NCBI RefSeq assembly: GCF_000189635.1
Contig: NW_002476163.1
Location: 558,001-622,000, forward strand
DNA length: 64,000 bases
From: Tetrahymena thermophila SB210
Lineage: Eukaryota; Ciliophora; Oligohymenophorea; Hymenostomatida; Tetrahymenidae
Direction: 5' to 3'
In this document: piece after piece, positions 25,801-41,000 of the stretch
How the letters are laid out: each line of letters begins with the position of its first letter
Numbering within the stretch: the stretch's first letter is position 1
Made by a program: the position numbers and the translations under genes
The notes under the pieces: model-generated
Told to the model about the DNA's origin: nothing
Database searches by the model: none
The model's input: the letters and a program-made list of their open reading frames with translations, nothing else

Positions 25801-28800
25801 CTCATAAAATAAAAACCATAATGAATTAGCTGAAATGTATGAAGAAAGTGATGATAGAAGATATAGGAATATTTAATACTTGCTGATTGTAGGCTCATAA
25901 AATAATATGCTTTCAACTAAATCAAAATCGGTCTAAGGAATTAGCGATTACATGTTTTTTACTATGAATTTAAATGTCTATACTGTTCCCTCCGAAGGAT
26001 TAGAGCATTTAAAATACATTGAAATTAGCTAAATTAAATAAATAAATCCTCTCTATAACGCTAAACTCATCTTACAAGTATACAATGATGAAATTGAAGG
26101 TTTTCTAACGAATATTCATAATTTAAGAAACGCAGATGTTTAATGCATCATTTCTGAATTAGAAATCAAAGGTTTTAAAGATTCTACTAGAAGATAGGAT
26201 GTTTAAAATGTTGTTGAGGAATAATACTCTGATCGTCTGCTTAACAGTAAGCATGAAAATTAAGAGATACTTTTTAATAGATACGAATAAGAGAAAGATA
26301 AGACTAAGATGTTAAGCTCAGCAAATTGGTAAGAATAAGATTAAATAGTTAAAAAACGTGAATCCAATTTAGATGAATAATAAATAAACTAAAATTTTTA
26401 ATCTTTGGTAAAAAGTAATTTATCTTTTATGGATAATGCCATCCATATAATTAAAGAATCTGAAGAAGAAGGAAAAAATATTTTGGAAGAACAACATAAA
26501 TTCACATAAAAAAGAAAATCAGAATTTATTTCTGTATAGAAGGTCCAAAATGACAGTATTTGGGAAAAGGAATCAGATAATAAAGAAAAGAAGTATGGGA
26601 TAGATTCTAGCTAGTATTAATTTATTAAGAAAGGGAGTGAAGAAGTTCAGCAAAGTTTTGCAGTTTTCTAAAAGCAGAGCCAAAATAATTAAGAGCTAAG
26701 CGATTCTTTCTTCTAGTCACCAAATATTAGTTAACATCCAGTTTTAATTAATTAGTATTCATAAAATTAAAATTAAAATTTAGATAATTCTGCTAGTGTT
26801 CTTAAAGTTCAAGAAGCCTTTGATTCAAGGGTTATTCCTTACCCACTAACACCAGAATCTACTGCTGCTCAAGGCTTTACTTAAAATTAGAATTAGCATG
26901 CTAAATTTTTTAAGTTTAATGGTTAAGAATAAAATTCAAACTTGGATATTTCAAAAAAGTAAAATGAAGTAGCACAATTTTTTTCACCAAAAGGAGAGTT
27001 TTTTTCTCCTAAAGATTTGGGTAGTTAGCACATTTTAATGAATAAAAGTACTACTATATTGAGTCCTTAAAATAACAATTTGACGAATTCTAAATAATTC
27101 GCATAATTTGTTACAATGGATAGAGACATGAATAACCAAAGCTTTGAAGTCTAATAAATGGGAAAAAATTTCTTTAAAAGCCAAAATTTTTTTGCTAAGC
27201 GATAAAATACCCAAAGCGTCCACTCTTTATCAAAGAAGAGAAAATAAATTTAGATTGCTTAAAAAAAAGAAATCAAAAATCTCAAAGACGCCCTTGAAAC
27301 ATCATCAAATCACTCAAGAGAATCTACTTAAAGCAGTAACCGCTAAACAACCAAAACTATTATTTTATAGAAATACACTTTAAATATCATGAAGATTGTA
27401 AATTTGATTGGTATTGCTAGTTTTTTAATTATAATTGTTGTTGTGCTTTAGTAATATCTTGCAATGAATTCTTCATTTTCTAGTTTTAATTTAGATTTAA
27501 ATATTCTCAACTGGGCTCCTAAATATCAAGTTTCTATTTACTAGATAAGAAAATTTTATAACTTGAATGCTCTTAATAATATGAAAATTTTTTAGCTTTC
27601 ATCTGATCCTAATTAATTCATATAATTTGGAACCAGTGCTAGGACTAATTTAATTAATTATGTAATAGATGTCAAAAACTTGTTATTAACACTTGAAAAT
27701 CAAGCTCCAGAACGTTAATTAGTATAAAACTTGTTATACACAAATTATATATTTAAATAGCCTTCTGTAGTAGACAGAACGATTCCACTAAATTAGTAAC
27801 CATCAAATCAATTATTTAATAATGTAAACATGACAGTTACTCTATATACTGGTGCACTTAGAGTCTATGCTTTTCTTTTTAGATATTCCAGAGGTTTAGG
27901 GCAAGGAACTGCTCTTTGGGCAGTAGTTAATAATGCAGAATAAATCATTACTGGAATGCTTTAAGCAACTCAAAATTGCTAAGATTATTCAATAAATTAA
28001 CTAGATTCTATTGGAAACAATGTGAATAATGTCTTAATTATTATCTGCATTGTTTCTGCTCTTTGTATTTTTATCATTATTCCAGTATATGCTTTTATAC
28101 AATTGAAGAGAGAGTAAATTATATAGCTATTTGGAACATTTAATACTCAATACATAGATATTTCAATTAAAGAAATATCTAAATTTTACTCTTAAAATAA
28201 TAATATTAAATCATTGAATTTCTAAAGTCAGAACCATGAAAATCAGAAAAGATAAAACCTTAGCTCTACATCAAGGATTAATAGAATCAATAACAAAATT
28301 ATTATATTAGCTTTTTTTGTCTTTTGCTTAACTCTTCCATATCCAATTTTAAATAAAGTGCTTTCAAATAGATACATAACCTAAAATCAGTAGAGCCTCC
28401 CTATGATATGTAAATTTTTTTTTTAATAATCATTTTGTATAAAAACATAGTTTTGCTTTCTAAAAATAAAATTTTAAATTTAAACCCCACTTTTCAATAA
28501 ATTAGTGAAATTAAAAATACTTTCTATCAAATAATTAAAACATAAATTAGTTATTTTATATTTCTTAAATAAAAAACACTCTTTAGAATTATGAAAATAT
28601 AAAATGCAGTTATTTGTTTCATTATCAATAATATTTATAAATTTTTAACAATACTTTTAAAATAGCTGAGTTATATACAGTTTAGTCATTTGTGTTACAG
28701 TAATTAGCTACTTCTTTGTTTGCTTTGAATTATAAAAACACTCCAAATAGTCCATATAAGTTAAGTAATTATATCTCTTCCTATTAAGATAGTTTTAATA

Positions 28801-29488
28801 AAATGAGTGGTATACAAGTTGATTTTCAAAATGCTTATACTAGTTTCATGAATGTTTAGATGTAAATAAATTAACTCGAAATTAATTCAAATAATTAAAT
28901 TTTTTTTATTTATAAATTAGGTTCGATCAAGACTCCTTCCAAAATTTTTTTTTGAGTGTCTTTTCAAGTGATATATGTAAAATTTCATAAAAATATCCAA
29001 CATATTTTTAAATACAAAATGCTACTTTCACTACACAAGGATGTCCTTAAGTTTTTAATGGTGTTTTATAACAAGGACTATAAATAGCTTTAAAAACATA
29101 TTTTTAGATTTATACTGAATTGTATCCAGCCATTATTGATTATAATATCACTTCTATGAATTAAAGATTTGCTTAATTTTAAAAAAATTATGACCTTTAA
29201 GATTATTTAAATTTGCAGCAATATATAACAGACATTTTAGAAGCTTAGTGTCAGTATTTATTTTAATAAAGCCTTTTGCATCGAGACTTTTTGAATAAAG
29301 TTCTTATTGGTCTTCTTTTCTACCAAATAGTAATGATGTGTTGTATTTTTTATTTTGGATGGGTTCTTTTCTATTAAACTATGGATTAGTATCTTCATAA
29401 GACAAAACTATATTTGGCTCTTCTTAATATAAATTACTTAGTGTCAAATCCTTATATCTAAAATTATTTACACAAATCATTAGTTTGA
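22862..29488 (+). CDS. TmcB/TmcC-like PAS-domain multi-pass membrane protein, array member 3
   Basis: Four exons: 22862-23456, 23676-28409, 28666-28861, 28921-29488; 2030 aa. The start Met precedes QKSLKSQAKKAK and lies about 30 residues before the shared FYIEDL block. The first two introns are unusually long for the family (219 and 256 nt). The PAS domain starts near residue 651 (FASIKNEKD, SNNLLHFMGYQ, MPQPYSETHKNYV). TPR-like helices precede it, with the GYEADTKTFEGKDYI block shared with members 1 and 2. The Q/N-rich linker ends in ETSSNHSRES before the helix at about 1436-1460. Other landmarks are LFGTFN, TLPYPILNKVL and a final helix near 1969-1996 followed by SNPYIQNYLHKSLV. Same lineage as members 1 and 2; role as for member 1. 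Confidence 0.9.
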
Positions 29489-30920
29489 ATACTAAATAAA
29501 TTTTTAGATAATTAAGTATTTGTGTCATTATTTCCATATTGCTTTGTGTGTGTAATCTAAATAAATGCCATTGTAAAATAAAATATAAATAATCTACTAA
29601 ATTAAAAAATATGATGAGCTATTTTTTTAATTAATTTTTTGAATGCATAGTCATTAGAGTGTTTTTTAATTCTAATTTGATTAAAAATGCATTTATTTGT
29701 TTCATCTATTTTACTATTTTAAAAAAATATTTTAAATTTAGCTAATCTAAAAGTATCAAAATATCTCAAATCTTTTTTAATAAATGTAATATTAACTTTT
29801 TTTGTTCAATAAAAATCTTAAAATATTGCAAAATAAAATTTTTATAATTAAAATTAATATATCTTACTTACAAGATTGTATTTTTAGAATAAATTATGAA
29901 AATTTATCAAATGTGATTTCATAGAATTAATTTATTATAAAGATCTTGAAAATATTTATATTTTAGAGATATGTATTTATAGTGGTGATTAAATTTTTGA
30001 TTCAAGCTTTCAAATTCATACATATTCATTACTTTGAACTAATATAATCTAATATTGCTTATAAACCTATTTACTATGAAAGCTTTTTTAAAAATTAATT
30101 ATGCATAAATTAATTTAATTTAAGCTTATATTAATCAAACTATTTAATAGGGCACTTAACTAGTATTTTTCTGGCTATAATTCTTAATTATTAACACATA
30201 TTTTTTTAAAATTAAATAATTTGATAAAATGAGTCAGCTTAAATATTTGTATTTAATATTTGACTTCACAATTAATTAATTGCTAATAATGCGTATTTCA
30301 TGAAATTTAAATAGGCTTACAATAAATTAAACACATCTTTCACTATATTAATATTTGATATATTTATTTATTTATTAGAGCAATTTTTATAAAAATTTTT
30401 TAGTAATAGTCATTATCTTGCAGATAAAACTCTCTACCTCACAAATCCCTGATAATGATTATTTAAATTCTTCATATAAAATTAAGAATTAATTTAAATT
30501 TTAATTTCATATATAAAAAGAAATATATAACTTAAGTAATATTTAGAATACTGAAATAGTTATTAAGAAAATAATTTAGTGCTTCTTATCATTTTTATTT
30601 ATCAGTTTGATGGAAAACATTATTAATAGATATATTCAATTAATCTAAGTAACTATACATTATTTTACTTATCTTACAAATTAAGAGCTTTTGTAATACT
30701 TTTTAGGTTGACCACCAAAGTAATTCTCAAAAGCAAGCTAATAAAAACCATGCATTAATTAAAATCAAAAACATATTAATTAACACTGCTTTATTTTGAG
30801 TAATTAATTTAAGGTGTAAAAGTAATAAAATACAATTCAATTTAGCTTTTAGGATTCATTATGGCAAAGAAAATTAATAATTCACAAATAATATTTAATT
30901 TATAAATTTAAAAGAGTAAA
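29489..30920. other. Long intergenic spacer at the boundary of the two array lineages
   Basis: At 1.4 kb this is the longest gap in the array and separates the member 1-3 lineage from the member 4-5 lineage. It is AT-rich without obvious relics of the neighbours. One tiny two-exon frame (30610-30799) is listed separately with low confidence. Confidence 0.55.
30610..30799 (+). CDS. Possible small gene, 43 aa, two exons (unrecognised)
   Basis: ATG at 30610 opens 13 codons (30610-30648). A clean intron of 58 nt with GTAACT donor and TTTTAG acceptor follows (30649-30706), then 30 more codons and TGA at 30797-30799. The peptide is polar in the middle (VDHQSNSQKQANKNHA) and hydrophobic at the end. 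The second exon is richer in GC than its surroundings. I recognise no family. In such AT-rich DNA with one stop codon a frame this short can arise by chance, so this is only a candidate. Confidence 0.22.
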
Positions 30921-33900
30921 ATGTTTAAATTACGATAGTTGCTAGAATCATTTTATATTATTGAATTTTGGCTATAGCAAAATTTATTTAAAAGAAGAAA
31001 AAATATTAGTTTCATACTCATAATTCTTAGCTAGATACTATGGCTTTAATTCAGTTTTAACGATTCGGTTGCTTCTACTTTAGAAAATACTCAAGATTTT
31101 ATGAGACAAATCAGCTAAATATGGGTTTTTAGAAACCTAAACAATGATCAAATCATAAAGATTTAGTATTGCTTCATGGGCATCAACTCTGTATTAATTT
31201 TATCTATTTTACTACAATTCACATATTTCAGCATAAATAAAAAAACAAGTAATTAATATGTAAAATAATAATCTTATTTTTTTGATGTGAATTAACAACA
31301 TATAAATACAAATAATAGTAGTAATAATTTAAATGATATTTAGCTTAAAGTCTGCTTTGCTATGTCATTTTTGAGTAAGATTTATCCCTATTCTATTTTT
31401 CCACTCTCTTTTTACATATCAATATCCTGTTTGAATACTTGTTCTATAATCAATGCAGTATCTACCATTTTGCTAGGTATAAAAATTAATTCAATTATTA
31501 AGTATTATGAATTGCTTTAATAAAGAATATTTAATTAACTCTCTTAATATTTAAAAAAGGATTATTGATCTCAGATTCAGATTATGATTATATTATTGAT
31601 TCTAAAGATTATTTAAGAAAGAAATCTTCGAACTTATCCTTATTTATCATTTTACTTGATTCTTCACTTCTATTAATGATGCAAAGGTTTCAAGAAAAAA
31701 TAGCTGTCATTATACATATCTTAAAGCTCATAATTCATTTGATAAGTTTAATATTTTAGTAACCATACTTATAAAAAGAAATGAATTAACTGGATATTTC
31801 ATTTACACTATAAATGCTATTATCTCAATGTGGAACTACTTTATATATTTATATGATGCCTTAAGGAGCTTAGAATTTCATATTTGTTTATTATTCTGCT
31901 TTAGTCCCATTTTCTTATAAGCTAGGAAACTTTATTTAAAAGTGTATTTAACAGAAAATAATGTCCAAATTTTACAAAAGTATTCAAAAAAAATGTTTAA
32001 ATACTAGTGACTGGAAATACTTAGATTGGTTTATGAGGAAAATAAACGAAGATTTTAAATTAATGAGAGATAGATAAAGTCTAAATGAGAACCAATTAGA
32101 ATAGTACTAAATTAATATGTTGCAATAAAATCTGACAATCAATCAATTTTTTATTAATGATACATTACTAAATTAATAAATACCAAAAAATGACAAAATA
32201 ATAAATTTCAAAGATGAAAGGGATTAGCAGTATGAATCTATGAATTTCCTTCTTTATGAATTATACGGTAGATGCAAATAAAAAAATAATTAGATTTTGA
32301 GCGAATGGGATATTTCCTATTTCGTATTTATACTATGTGTTTAGAATAATTTACCTTTATTTGAGTATAGTGTTTAGCAACATTAAAAGATAATGACTAA
32401 AAAGCAAATGTAAATAATATTTACACTGCGAAATGAGCTTTAGAAAAAAATAGACTTAGTAAAATATGACAAGTAAAATATAAATAATATTTATGAAAAA
32501 ACAGTTAAAGACATTATTGATTATGATACATAAGTTGATTAAGCAAGAAATCTAATTGATGAAGCAATCCATCTAAAATTAAATATCCTTCTTATTATGA
32601 AGTAGAAGTAAATTGATCTAATTTCCCTTAAAATAAATTTATAGCTACTGCTAGTTAAAAGAAATAAATTAATTGATTTATTGTAAAAATTAGTTTCATT
32701 GAACTAATTAAATGGCGAGTTAAACAGTCTTTATCAAATTTATTTAGAAACTTTAACATTTACAACTAACGATATTTAATTAAATTCATTAATTAATCAA
32801 AAAATATTAAACAAAAACCAAAAAAAATACTAATTTTTTAAATATGCAAATAACAAAGATTCTTGTGCTATAATTTCTTCATTTAAAAGTTAATAACAAA
32901 TTATTCAAAATGTTTCTCATAATTTTGAAAAGATATTCGGATTCAATTCAACACACATTTTATAGTAACCAATTACCAAACTTATGCCTTCTCCGTATGC
33001 TGAGGTTCATAATTTGTATATATAAAATTTTCTATAAAATTAAGAGGATTAAAATCAAAACAAATAGAAAAATCATGAAGCTTTTGCTTTGAAGAAAGGT
33101 AAATACATTATGTAAGTTTAGATAGAAGTAAAATTTTAAATGTCAATAAATGAGCATCTTTAAGGTAATCTCGGATTCGCATTATATCTTTAATAAATAA
33201 ATAAAGATAAATTGCACATCCTATATGACTCTTAAACATCCAAAGTAATTTCTATGAGTAAAAAAGTTCACAAATACTTTTTCTAAACAGCTGAAGACTT
33301 TCATAACATAAATTTGCTTTCTTATTTTCCAGTTGTTGAAAAAACATTAAACAAATTATTTTAAAAGTATAAATATAATAGCTCAAATAATAAATTATCA
33401 CTCTTAAGTTAGAATACATTCTAAAACAGTGAATATGGCGAATAAGAAAAAACAAAAGTTTGTAAATTAGAAAATTAAATCGAAAGTGATAAGTGCAATC
33501 AAACCAATTAAGCAGAATAAATCTAAAATGAAAATTTAAGTAATTTTAAAAATAAAATTTTGATAGAAAATAATTAAGAAAGCAATATTTAAAATAATTT
33601 AAAAGGTAACTAAAAAGAGAGTTAAAAAATAGAATAGGTAATTTAAAATACAAATCAATTAGATAAGTAAAAAAAGGCAAAGTAAGTTTATCAGAAATTT
33701 TAGTAAATTATTTAATAAAATTAAAATTATTGTGACAGCTAAGAAAAATTAACAAATAAAATTGATAAAAAAGCTGAGGAAATCTTAGGAATTTAATATC
33801 TTTTAGTGTGCAAAAATAAAGAGAAAAGTGATAAAAATTTAAAAAAAGAGCAAAATTCTTCAAGTTAAAATGAAAATGATGAATAAACTTATCTTATTTA

Positions 33901-36900
33901 AAAATATAATTTTTATATTTTAGACTTTAGCATAAATTCTGTTAAAAGATCGTATTTAACTCATTTAAAATACATTGAGATCTCAAATTATAAATAGATC
34001 AATCCAATATTAGAAGCTTCTTTGATTTTAGATATTTGTCTGAACACAAATTCTAATTCGTACCAATCAAATATAAATAGTCTTTAAAAAAATTAACTTG
34101 AAATTTTAATATAAGAATTATAGCTTTTGAAAGCTTATAATGCTCAAGAGCTTTTTAAAAGTATTAAATTTAATTAAGTTTAAAATATTTCTAGAAAAAA
34201 CTTGTTTAAAAATCTATCTTCTGATAACATAAAAAATGAATTATATCAACTGAATAGTATTTTCTAATTGCAATAAAAGTAGTAGTCAATCGAAAGTCAA
34301 GGTTAATTTTAAAACTCTTCTAATAATTCAGACAAAAATTAAATTTAATCTTAGTAACAATTAGAATAAGAATTAGATTTATTAAACTAATCTAAATAAA
34401 AATCACTTTAGAAATAGGAAGTTAGTAACTAGACATTTTAGTTTATTACTAAGCAAAGCTCTTATGACCAGCAAGAAACAAATAGGGTTTAAAAGTATTA
34501 ACTAAGTAAGGGAATTATTTCTTAAAATGAAAATAGTTATGGCTAAGACAAATTTATACAAATAATAAAAGAAAATAGCTGTGATAACTCCTAAATGAGA
34601 AAAGATCCCATCTTTTAAGGTATCTAAAACAAGATTGAAAATTAAATCTCTTCCAAATAAGACTCCTGCATAAATTTATCTAAAACTAGCAGATTTCCAA
34701 TCATTTTTAATGATATAAATCTTACCACGTATTAAAATTCTAATCGCTAAATTGTCTCATACACAGGTTCAGTTAATACAAATGGTTAAAGTCCATGCAT
34801 AAGCACAACATAAAAAAGCTTCTTAAACAATATAAAGAAAGGCACGCTGCAAAATTTAATAGAAAGTTAAAAATCCAGCTAAGAAGTTGAAAAACCTCAA
34901 GACTTTTCTTCGCTATATAATTAAAATTAAATATAATCAAGGAAAAATAAATAAAATGAAAATAATTAAGATTTTATTGACTCTTCATCCAACCACTCTA
35001 AAAGCAGTTCAACTACTTCCAACGTTAGATATTTTAAAAATATAATTTAATCTAAGAAAAGACTATTCACAATATAATTTGTAAATTTGTTTGGTGTTTT
35101 GAGTTTAATTGTTATAATAATCGTCATACTACAGTAATATATTTAAGATTCTTAAAACCTTAATGATTTTTAAGGTGATATGAATGTTGTCGGATGGCCT
35201 ACTGATTATATGAACACACTTTCTTTAATCGTTAAAAACTTTAATTTGTAAAAACTGCTAGCATACAATGACCTTATCATAAAAGATGGAGATCTTGTTA
35301 AATAATAAATACACATGTAATGCTAAACTGAAATTGTTTTTGCTGTTAACTAAATAAAGAATTTAACTAATTAAATGGAGCTTACTTCTAATTAGCGATA
35401 TACATTTAATAAAATTCTGAATCATCCAAATGTTTTTAGATTCGGTAGTAATTTTGATACTCATATTCCTTTAAATTAGCAGCCTGCTGACACTTATTAT
35501 CAGCTTGTTGATATTGAGATGGGCCTCTTTTACTCATTAGAGCTGCTGATAATCTATTTATTTAGATTTGCTTATGGTCTTGGGCTAGGTTCAGGATAAT
35601 TTATAACTTTAAGCAATAAACAAAATATTGATGAGAAATTAGAAATAATTTCAAATGATAGTCTAAACCAAATGATTAATTCAGTTAATTCTATTTAAGA
35701 TAACCTAACCAAAGTTCTGATAGTTTTAATAATTGTTGTTTTTTGCTGCATATTCTTAACTATTCCCTTATATTGGGTGATTTAAGTTAAGAAGCAATAG
35801 ATATTGTAGCTGTTTGGTACATTTCATCAAAGTATTATCTAATAAGAAATTTAATAAATTTTTACAATAGTAGTTAATAAATATAAATCAAAAAATGAAA
35901 ACTTCATTATTTTAATTAACCAAATGAAAGCTTCCTTTTATGATTTAAAACATGAAAAAAAGCAAATTGTAAGTTAAACATCAAAACTCAATAAATTTAG
36001 CTTTAAAATAACTTTTTTGGCAGCAATTTTATTTTGTCTCACTCTACCATATCCTATTGTAGATCAGTACCTATGTAGAAACTATATCACTGAGAGTAAA
36101 GCAGTGCTTAAAATGTTAAGTAAATAATTTTTATTTTTTAATTTAAAAAAAAAAAAACTAATTTAATTAAAGAACAACTATATGAAATGGAGTAATTAAT
36201 CATTGAAAACACAGGAATCCATTATTTCTGTATATTTTTAAGAATAAGCCAAGCTACTTTTCCATATAAGTATGATCAGCACAGATAAGAAGTTGAATAA
36301 AACTTAGTTACATCAAAAATTTTAAGATAGGACCTATAATCTAGCTTGGACAATCTGAAAGCTACTAGCTTGTAATTATTTTTTATTTTTATATTAAATT
36401 AACTAAAATTTTTTCAAGATATAAAAAGAGTGAATATGAAGATTTTTTCTTTAAGTTATTTGAATAAGATATCTGTTAAGTAATGAAAGAAAATTTGAAA
36501 TTGTTTGTCTAAGGTTTTGAATATAGCTATGAAGAGTGTTAGACAATATACAATCACAAATTTAGTCAAGGTTTGACTATATCATTGTCCTAATATTTCT
36601 CTTATTTCCCAGATCTATATGAAATTTATGAAATAAGTGACCAAAAATTATTTTTGAAATAATTTGATAAATTTCAAAGAGATTTAGACTTTGAGCAATT
36701 CTACAAATTTGAGAAGTACATAGTTGTAATCCTAAAAAGCCTTTCTAAATTTATTTTAAATGAAACAAATTAATATGAAAAAGATTTGATAACCATTTAA
36801 ACTTATTTACTTTTCTATTAATTTTTTATCCTAGCAATAATGTTTTATTTTGGCCAAAGAAAATTCTTAAAAGAGATGGAAAAAGAGCTGAATGAAACAA

Positions 36901-36983
36901 AATAATACTTATCGCTATTAAACATTACATTCCTGCTATAAAATTCCTACATATAAAATTATCTTTAAAAAAATTTATCATGA
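30921..36983 (+). CDS. TmcB/TmcC-like PAS-domain multi-pass membrane protein, array member 4
   Basis: Four exons: 30921-31476, 31560-36119, 36173-36371, 36419-36983; 1959 aa. It is the same protein type as members 1-3 but of a second lineage shared with member 5. Lineage marks are YLDWFMRK after the first helices, absence of the GYxAD insert, VVGWPTDYMNTLSLIVKN in the first C-terminal loop and ENTGIHYFCIFLRIS in the second. The PAS domain begins near residue 619 (ISSFKSQ, SHNFEKIFGF, MPSPYAEVHNLY). The linker (about 790-1350) is extremely Gln-rich, almost all TAA/TAG codons, and ends in SSSNHSKSSS before the helix at about 1352-1380. LFGTFHQ and TLPYPI are kept. The gene ends QNSYIQNYLQKNLS. 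Intron positions and phases match the other members. Confidence 0.9.
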
Positions 36984-38086
36984 AAATTAAATTAAAATAT
37001 TTTCAAATTGATTACTCAAAATTTTTGATAAACAAAATTAAACTTACTCTTTATAAAACATTCTTTAAATTAAATAAATAAAAGTAAAATAGATCAATTT
37101 TTTTTATCTAATAAATGTAAATATGTAAGATATATTTTTTTTACGTAAGTTAATTTTCAAACAAATTTACAATTTTGAATTTTTTTATTTAAAATAAAAT
37201 TTTTAAATTCAAATTATATAAAAATAAAATAGATTTTTAAGCTAGATAATTCAATAAAATAATTAAAGCAAATACTAAAAAAATTATATCTAAATATCAT
37301 CCTGTCAGTATTTAAGAATTATGAATGTAATTTAATTAAAGATTACATTTAAATGAATAAAAATAAAGTAATCATTCAAATTGTAAGTTATTTAATAATT
37401 TCTTGAGCAAATTGATTAGTTTACAAAGATTCTAACCAAAATTTAAGATTTAATAATTATTTTTTTTTAAATTCGCAAATTAATATGATTTAAAATGTAA
37501 TCATTACTTAGATATTACTAATATTTTAATAAAGTTGACAGAATGTATATAATTTACCTTTCTTATCTAAATAAGGTATTGTAAATTCGATTTATTATAT
37601 TTCAAAGCTGTTTTTGAAGTGTGGCTTAAAAATTAATAAATTGATTATTTTGTATATTCAATATTGTAAAAGTTGCAAATATGTTTAATGGCTTTATAGT
37701 ATTACTTTATTCTTTGTTTTTGATTCTATTATTTCTTTAATAAATTGAGTTCTTTTTCAAAAGTAGAAAGTATATGTATTCAAATGAGGCAGCCCAGTTA
37801 TAATAATTTTTGTTTTTACTTAATTTACATCTTTGTTTTTTAAAAGTTAAGTATTATTAATTGTTAAAACTTCCTTAATTATTATCAATCTGTAAATAAA
37901 TTCATAAATTTCATAAAAAAAATTAATTCGTCTGTTCTAATTGTAAATGTGGTAAATAATTTATTAATTAATTATTAATTTTTAGCTATTTATAGGTGGG
38001 TAATATTATTAATTAGATTAAAAATCCATAATACCTTTATTTAGAGGATATATATAATTTATTTTATTAAAAAAATAGTAGAGAGT
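36984..38086. other. Intergenic spacer
   Basis: AT-rich spacer of 1.1 kb between members 4 and 5. A TGA-free frame runs through its last 400 bp into the next gene out of register; I judge it to be chance (see rejected items). Confidence 0.55.
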
Positions 38087-41000
38087 ATGAAAAAATAGGA
38101 TAAAAGCAAGTAAACCAACAATACCATTTTGAAAAAATAAAGCAAAATGTAGAATTTTAGTATGATTTTTACAAGATTTTATTTGACAGAAATTTGGAAA
38201 TACTAAAATATATTTAAAAGAAATAAATTAGTAAGCTATTTATTACTGTTTTTCAGTAAATTTATTTGGATTTAATTTAGCTTTAATGATAAAGTATTGT
38301 CTAAAATAGAATAAACTCAAACTTATTTTGCAAATTTTAAAGGCTTTTGGATTTTTAGAAAAATGCAAGATGATCAAATATTGATAACTCAATATTTCTT
38401 TTTATCTATAAATTCAATTTTATTGATATGTTTAATGCTGTAATTCATTACTTATTATTTCAGTAAGATAACTGCAAATATAAATATGCTAAAGCAGAAT
38501 GAAAACTTTTAATCTGAATAAATAAATAAAAATAGTAGCTGCATAAATGCTATATTTCACAAGGGTAATATTATCATATCTATTTTAAGCAAAATATATA
38601 TTCACGCAATATTTTATCTATCTATTTATATTTCTAAATCTGAATTAGATATTGTCTCTGGAATTAATATTTTGCTCACTTTAATTTTAGGTAATTTATT
38701 TATTTATATTAAATATTTATTAAATTTATAAAACATATTAAAATAGGAATATTTATTTAAGATTAAGATTATGATTACTTATTAGATTCTAAGGATTATA
38801 TGAGAAAAAAAAGCTCAAAATATTAAATTATGCACTTATTTATTGACTTTTCTCTTATTATTCTGATGCAGTAATTTTAAAATGAGACATCTGTTTTAAT
38901 TCACATTATCAATTTGCTGATTAATCTTGGCATTTTATTCTTTTAACAACCTTACTTTTAAAGTGAGATCATTACCTTTGATATTTATTTATCATTGTAA
39001 ATTTTGTTATCTTAGATAGGGACAACAATTTACTTACTCTTTAATTCTGAAAAAATTCAAAATTTAATGGTCTTTTATTATTTTTTTGTGATTCCTTTTA
39101 GTATTAAGCTAACTTAAAAAATAATATAATATATTTAATAAAAAATGCTATCAAAATTCAATTAAAAATTAGACAAAAAAAGTTTTACAAAAAATGATCA
39201 AAAATATTTAGATTGGTTTATGAGAAAAACTATTTCAGATATAAGATAGATAAATAAGAGAAATAATTTTAATGAAAATTCTTTAGAATTATATGAGGTA
39301 AAAATACTTGATTAAATTCTAAGATGTAATAGATATTTAAATGATATTTCAAATAATCTGGAACCAAACCAATAAAATTCTCATAAGTAAATAGATAGGG
39401 AAAATCTATAAGAATAGCTCAAATTTCTAATTTCATAATTATATTTAACAGGAGAAACACATAATTCATAAGAAGTTAGAGAATTTTTAATTTCCCACTT
39501 AGTCTTTCTCATTAATGTGCAGAAAAACTATGCTTTGTTTACTTTCAAAGCTTATACATACTAAAAAAATTTTAACAAAAAACAAAAGCAAATTGTGTTT
39601 ACATTATTGAATGAATGTTAAAATTAAATAGATTTGTAAATTTACAAACATAAGAATGATAGCATTTACGAAAAATCTATAATGAGTGTTATAATTTATG
39701 ATGATTAAATAAATTAAATAGAAGTTCTGATAGAAGAGGCTGTATTATAAAAGTTAAACATTTTATTCACCATGAATTAAAAATACATTAATCTTTAACA
39801 GCTGCAAAGCTAACTAAACCTTTTTTAAATAAAGAGAAGATAGATTATTTCTTTAATTCAAAACATAACTTAAATGAATTTTCTTAACATTAAACTTTAA
39901 AATCTTATTACCATATACTTAAAAACAATAGCATTTACAGAAAAAGATATCAAATTAAATAATAAGAATACAAAAGTAAATTAATATTATAATAAAATTT
40001 TTAATCAGTATGCAACCAACGAAGAAGCTTGTGTGATAATTTCTTAATTCAATAATGAGTAAGAATAAATTATTAAAAATGTATCTCATAACTTTAAAAG
40101 AGTGTTTAATGGTAGCTAAGATGATTATTTAGGTTAATCTATTAGCAAATTGATGCCTGAGCCATATTCGAGAGTGCATTAAAATTATGTGGAAAAATAT
40201 ATCAATACTTAAAATAGTACTGCTATAACTTCAAGTTGTTTATTAGCATTTGCTTTAACATAAAATTAATACATTATACCTATATAATTAGAATTAAAAT
40301 TTAATACTTCTTTGGATTTTTAATTAAACACTGAAGTTGGATTTGCGTTATACCTTTAAAAAATAAACAAATAAAAGGAATACATTCTTTATAATAAAAA
40401 CAATTTTGAGATAGTTTCGATTACTGAATAAATTCATCAAAATATATTCTATGGCTATTAAGATTACACTCGGATTAACTTACTTTAGTTTTTTCCTATT
40501 ATTTATAAAGCTTCAAATTAGATGTAAAAGCAAAGCCAGCTATATAGTAAAGCATTGCCTATTTTACACATTAAATATGAATCCAGTAAATATAAATAAT
40601 AAAAGATATTAGCTTATTCTTAAAAAAAATATATTTAAATGTAGAATTTTCATAAGGATTTAAGTAAAAATAAAAGTTTAAAATTAATTTAAAGTATTTA
40701 AAGATAAGAAGAAATTCATTCATAAATTGAGCTTGAAGCACAAAAATAGCTAACAAACTAACCACGAGCATATTAATCAGTAGAAGAATAGTTAATTGAA
40801 TAGCATTTAGATAATTAAATTGGCAGGGAAAACATAGATGATATTTTGAAAATAAAATATTTGCTAGTATTATAAAATTAGTAAAAATCATTAATGAGCT
40901 AACAAAAAAATTTAAATCCTCAATAAATTAATTAATAAAAAAATGAGTTATTTTATTTTTATCAATTTTATGTTTTATAATTTAATATAAAATCAGTCAA

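Noticed and set aside
37681-38289. TGA-free + strand frame of about 200 codons with a signal-like start, overlapping the first exon of Tmc-like member 5
   Set aside because: It runs out of register with the exon whose protein clearly matches member 4. A frame of this length is not rare in AT-rich DNA with one stop codon, and I recognise no family.
40571-40891. - strand frame inside Tmc-like member 5
   Set aside because: The + strand reading frame through this stretch is continuous and paralogous to its neighbours.
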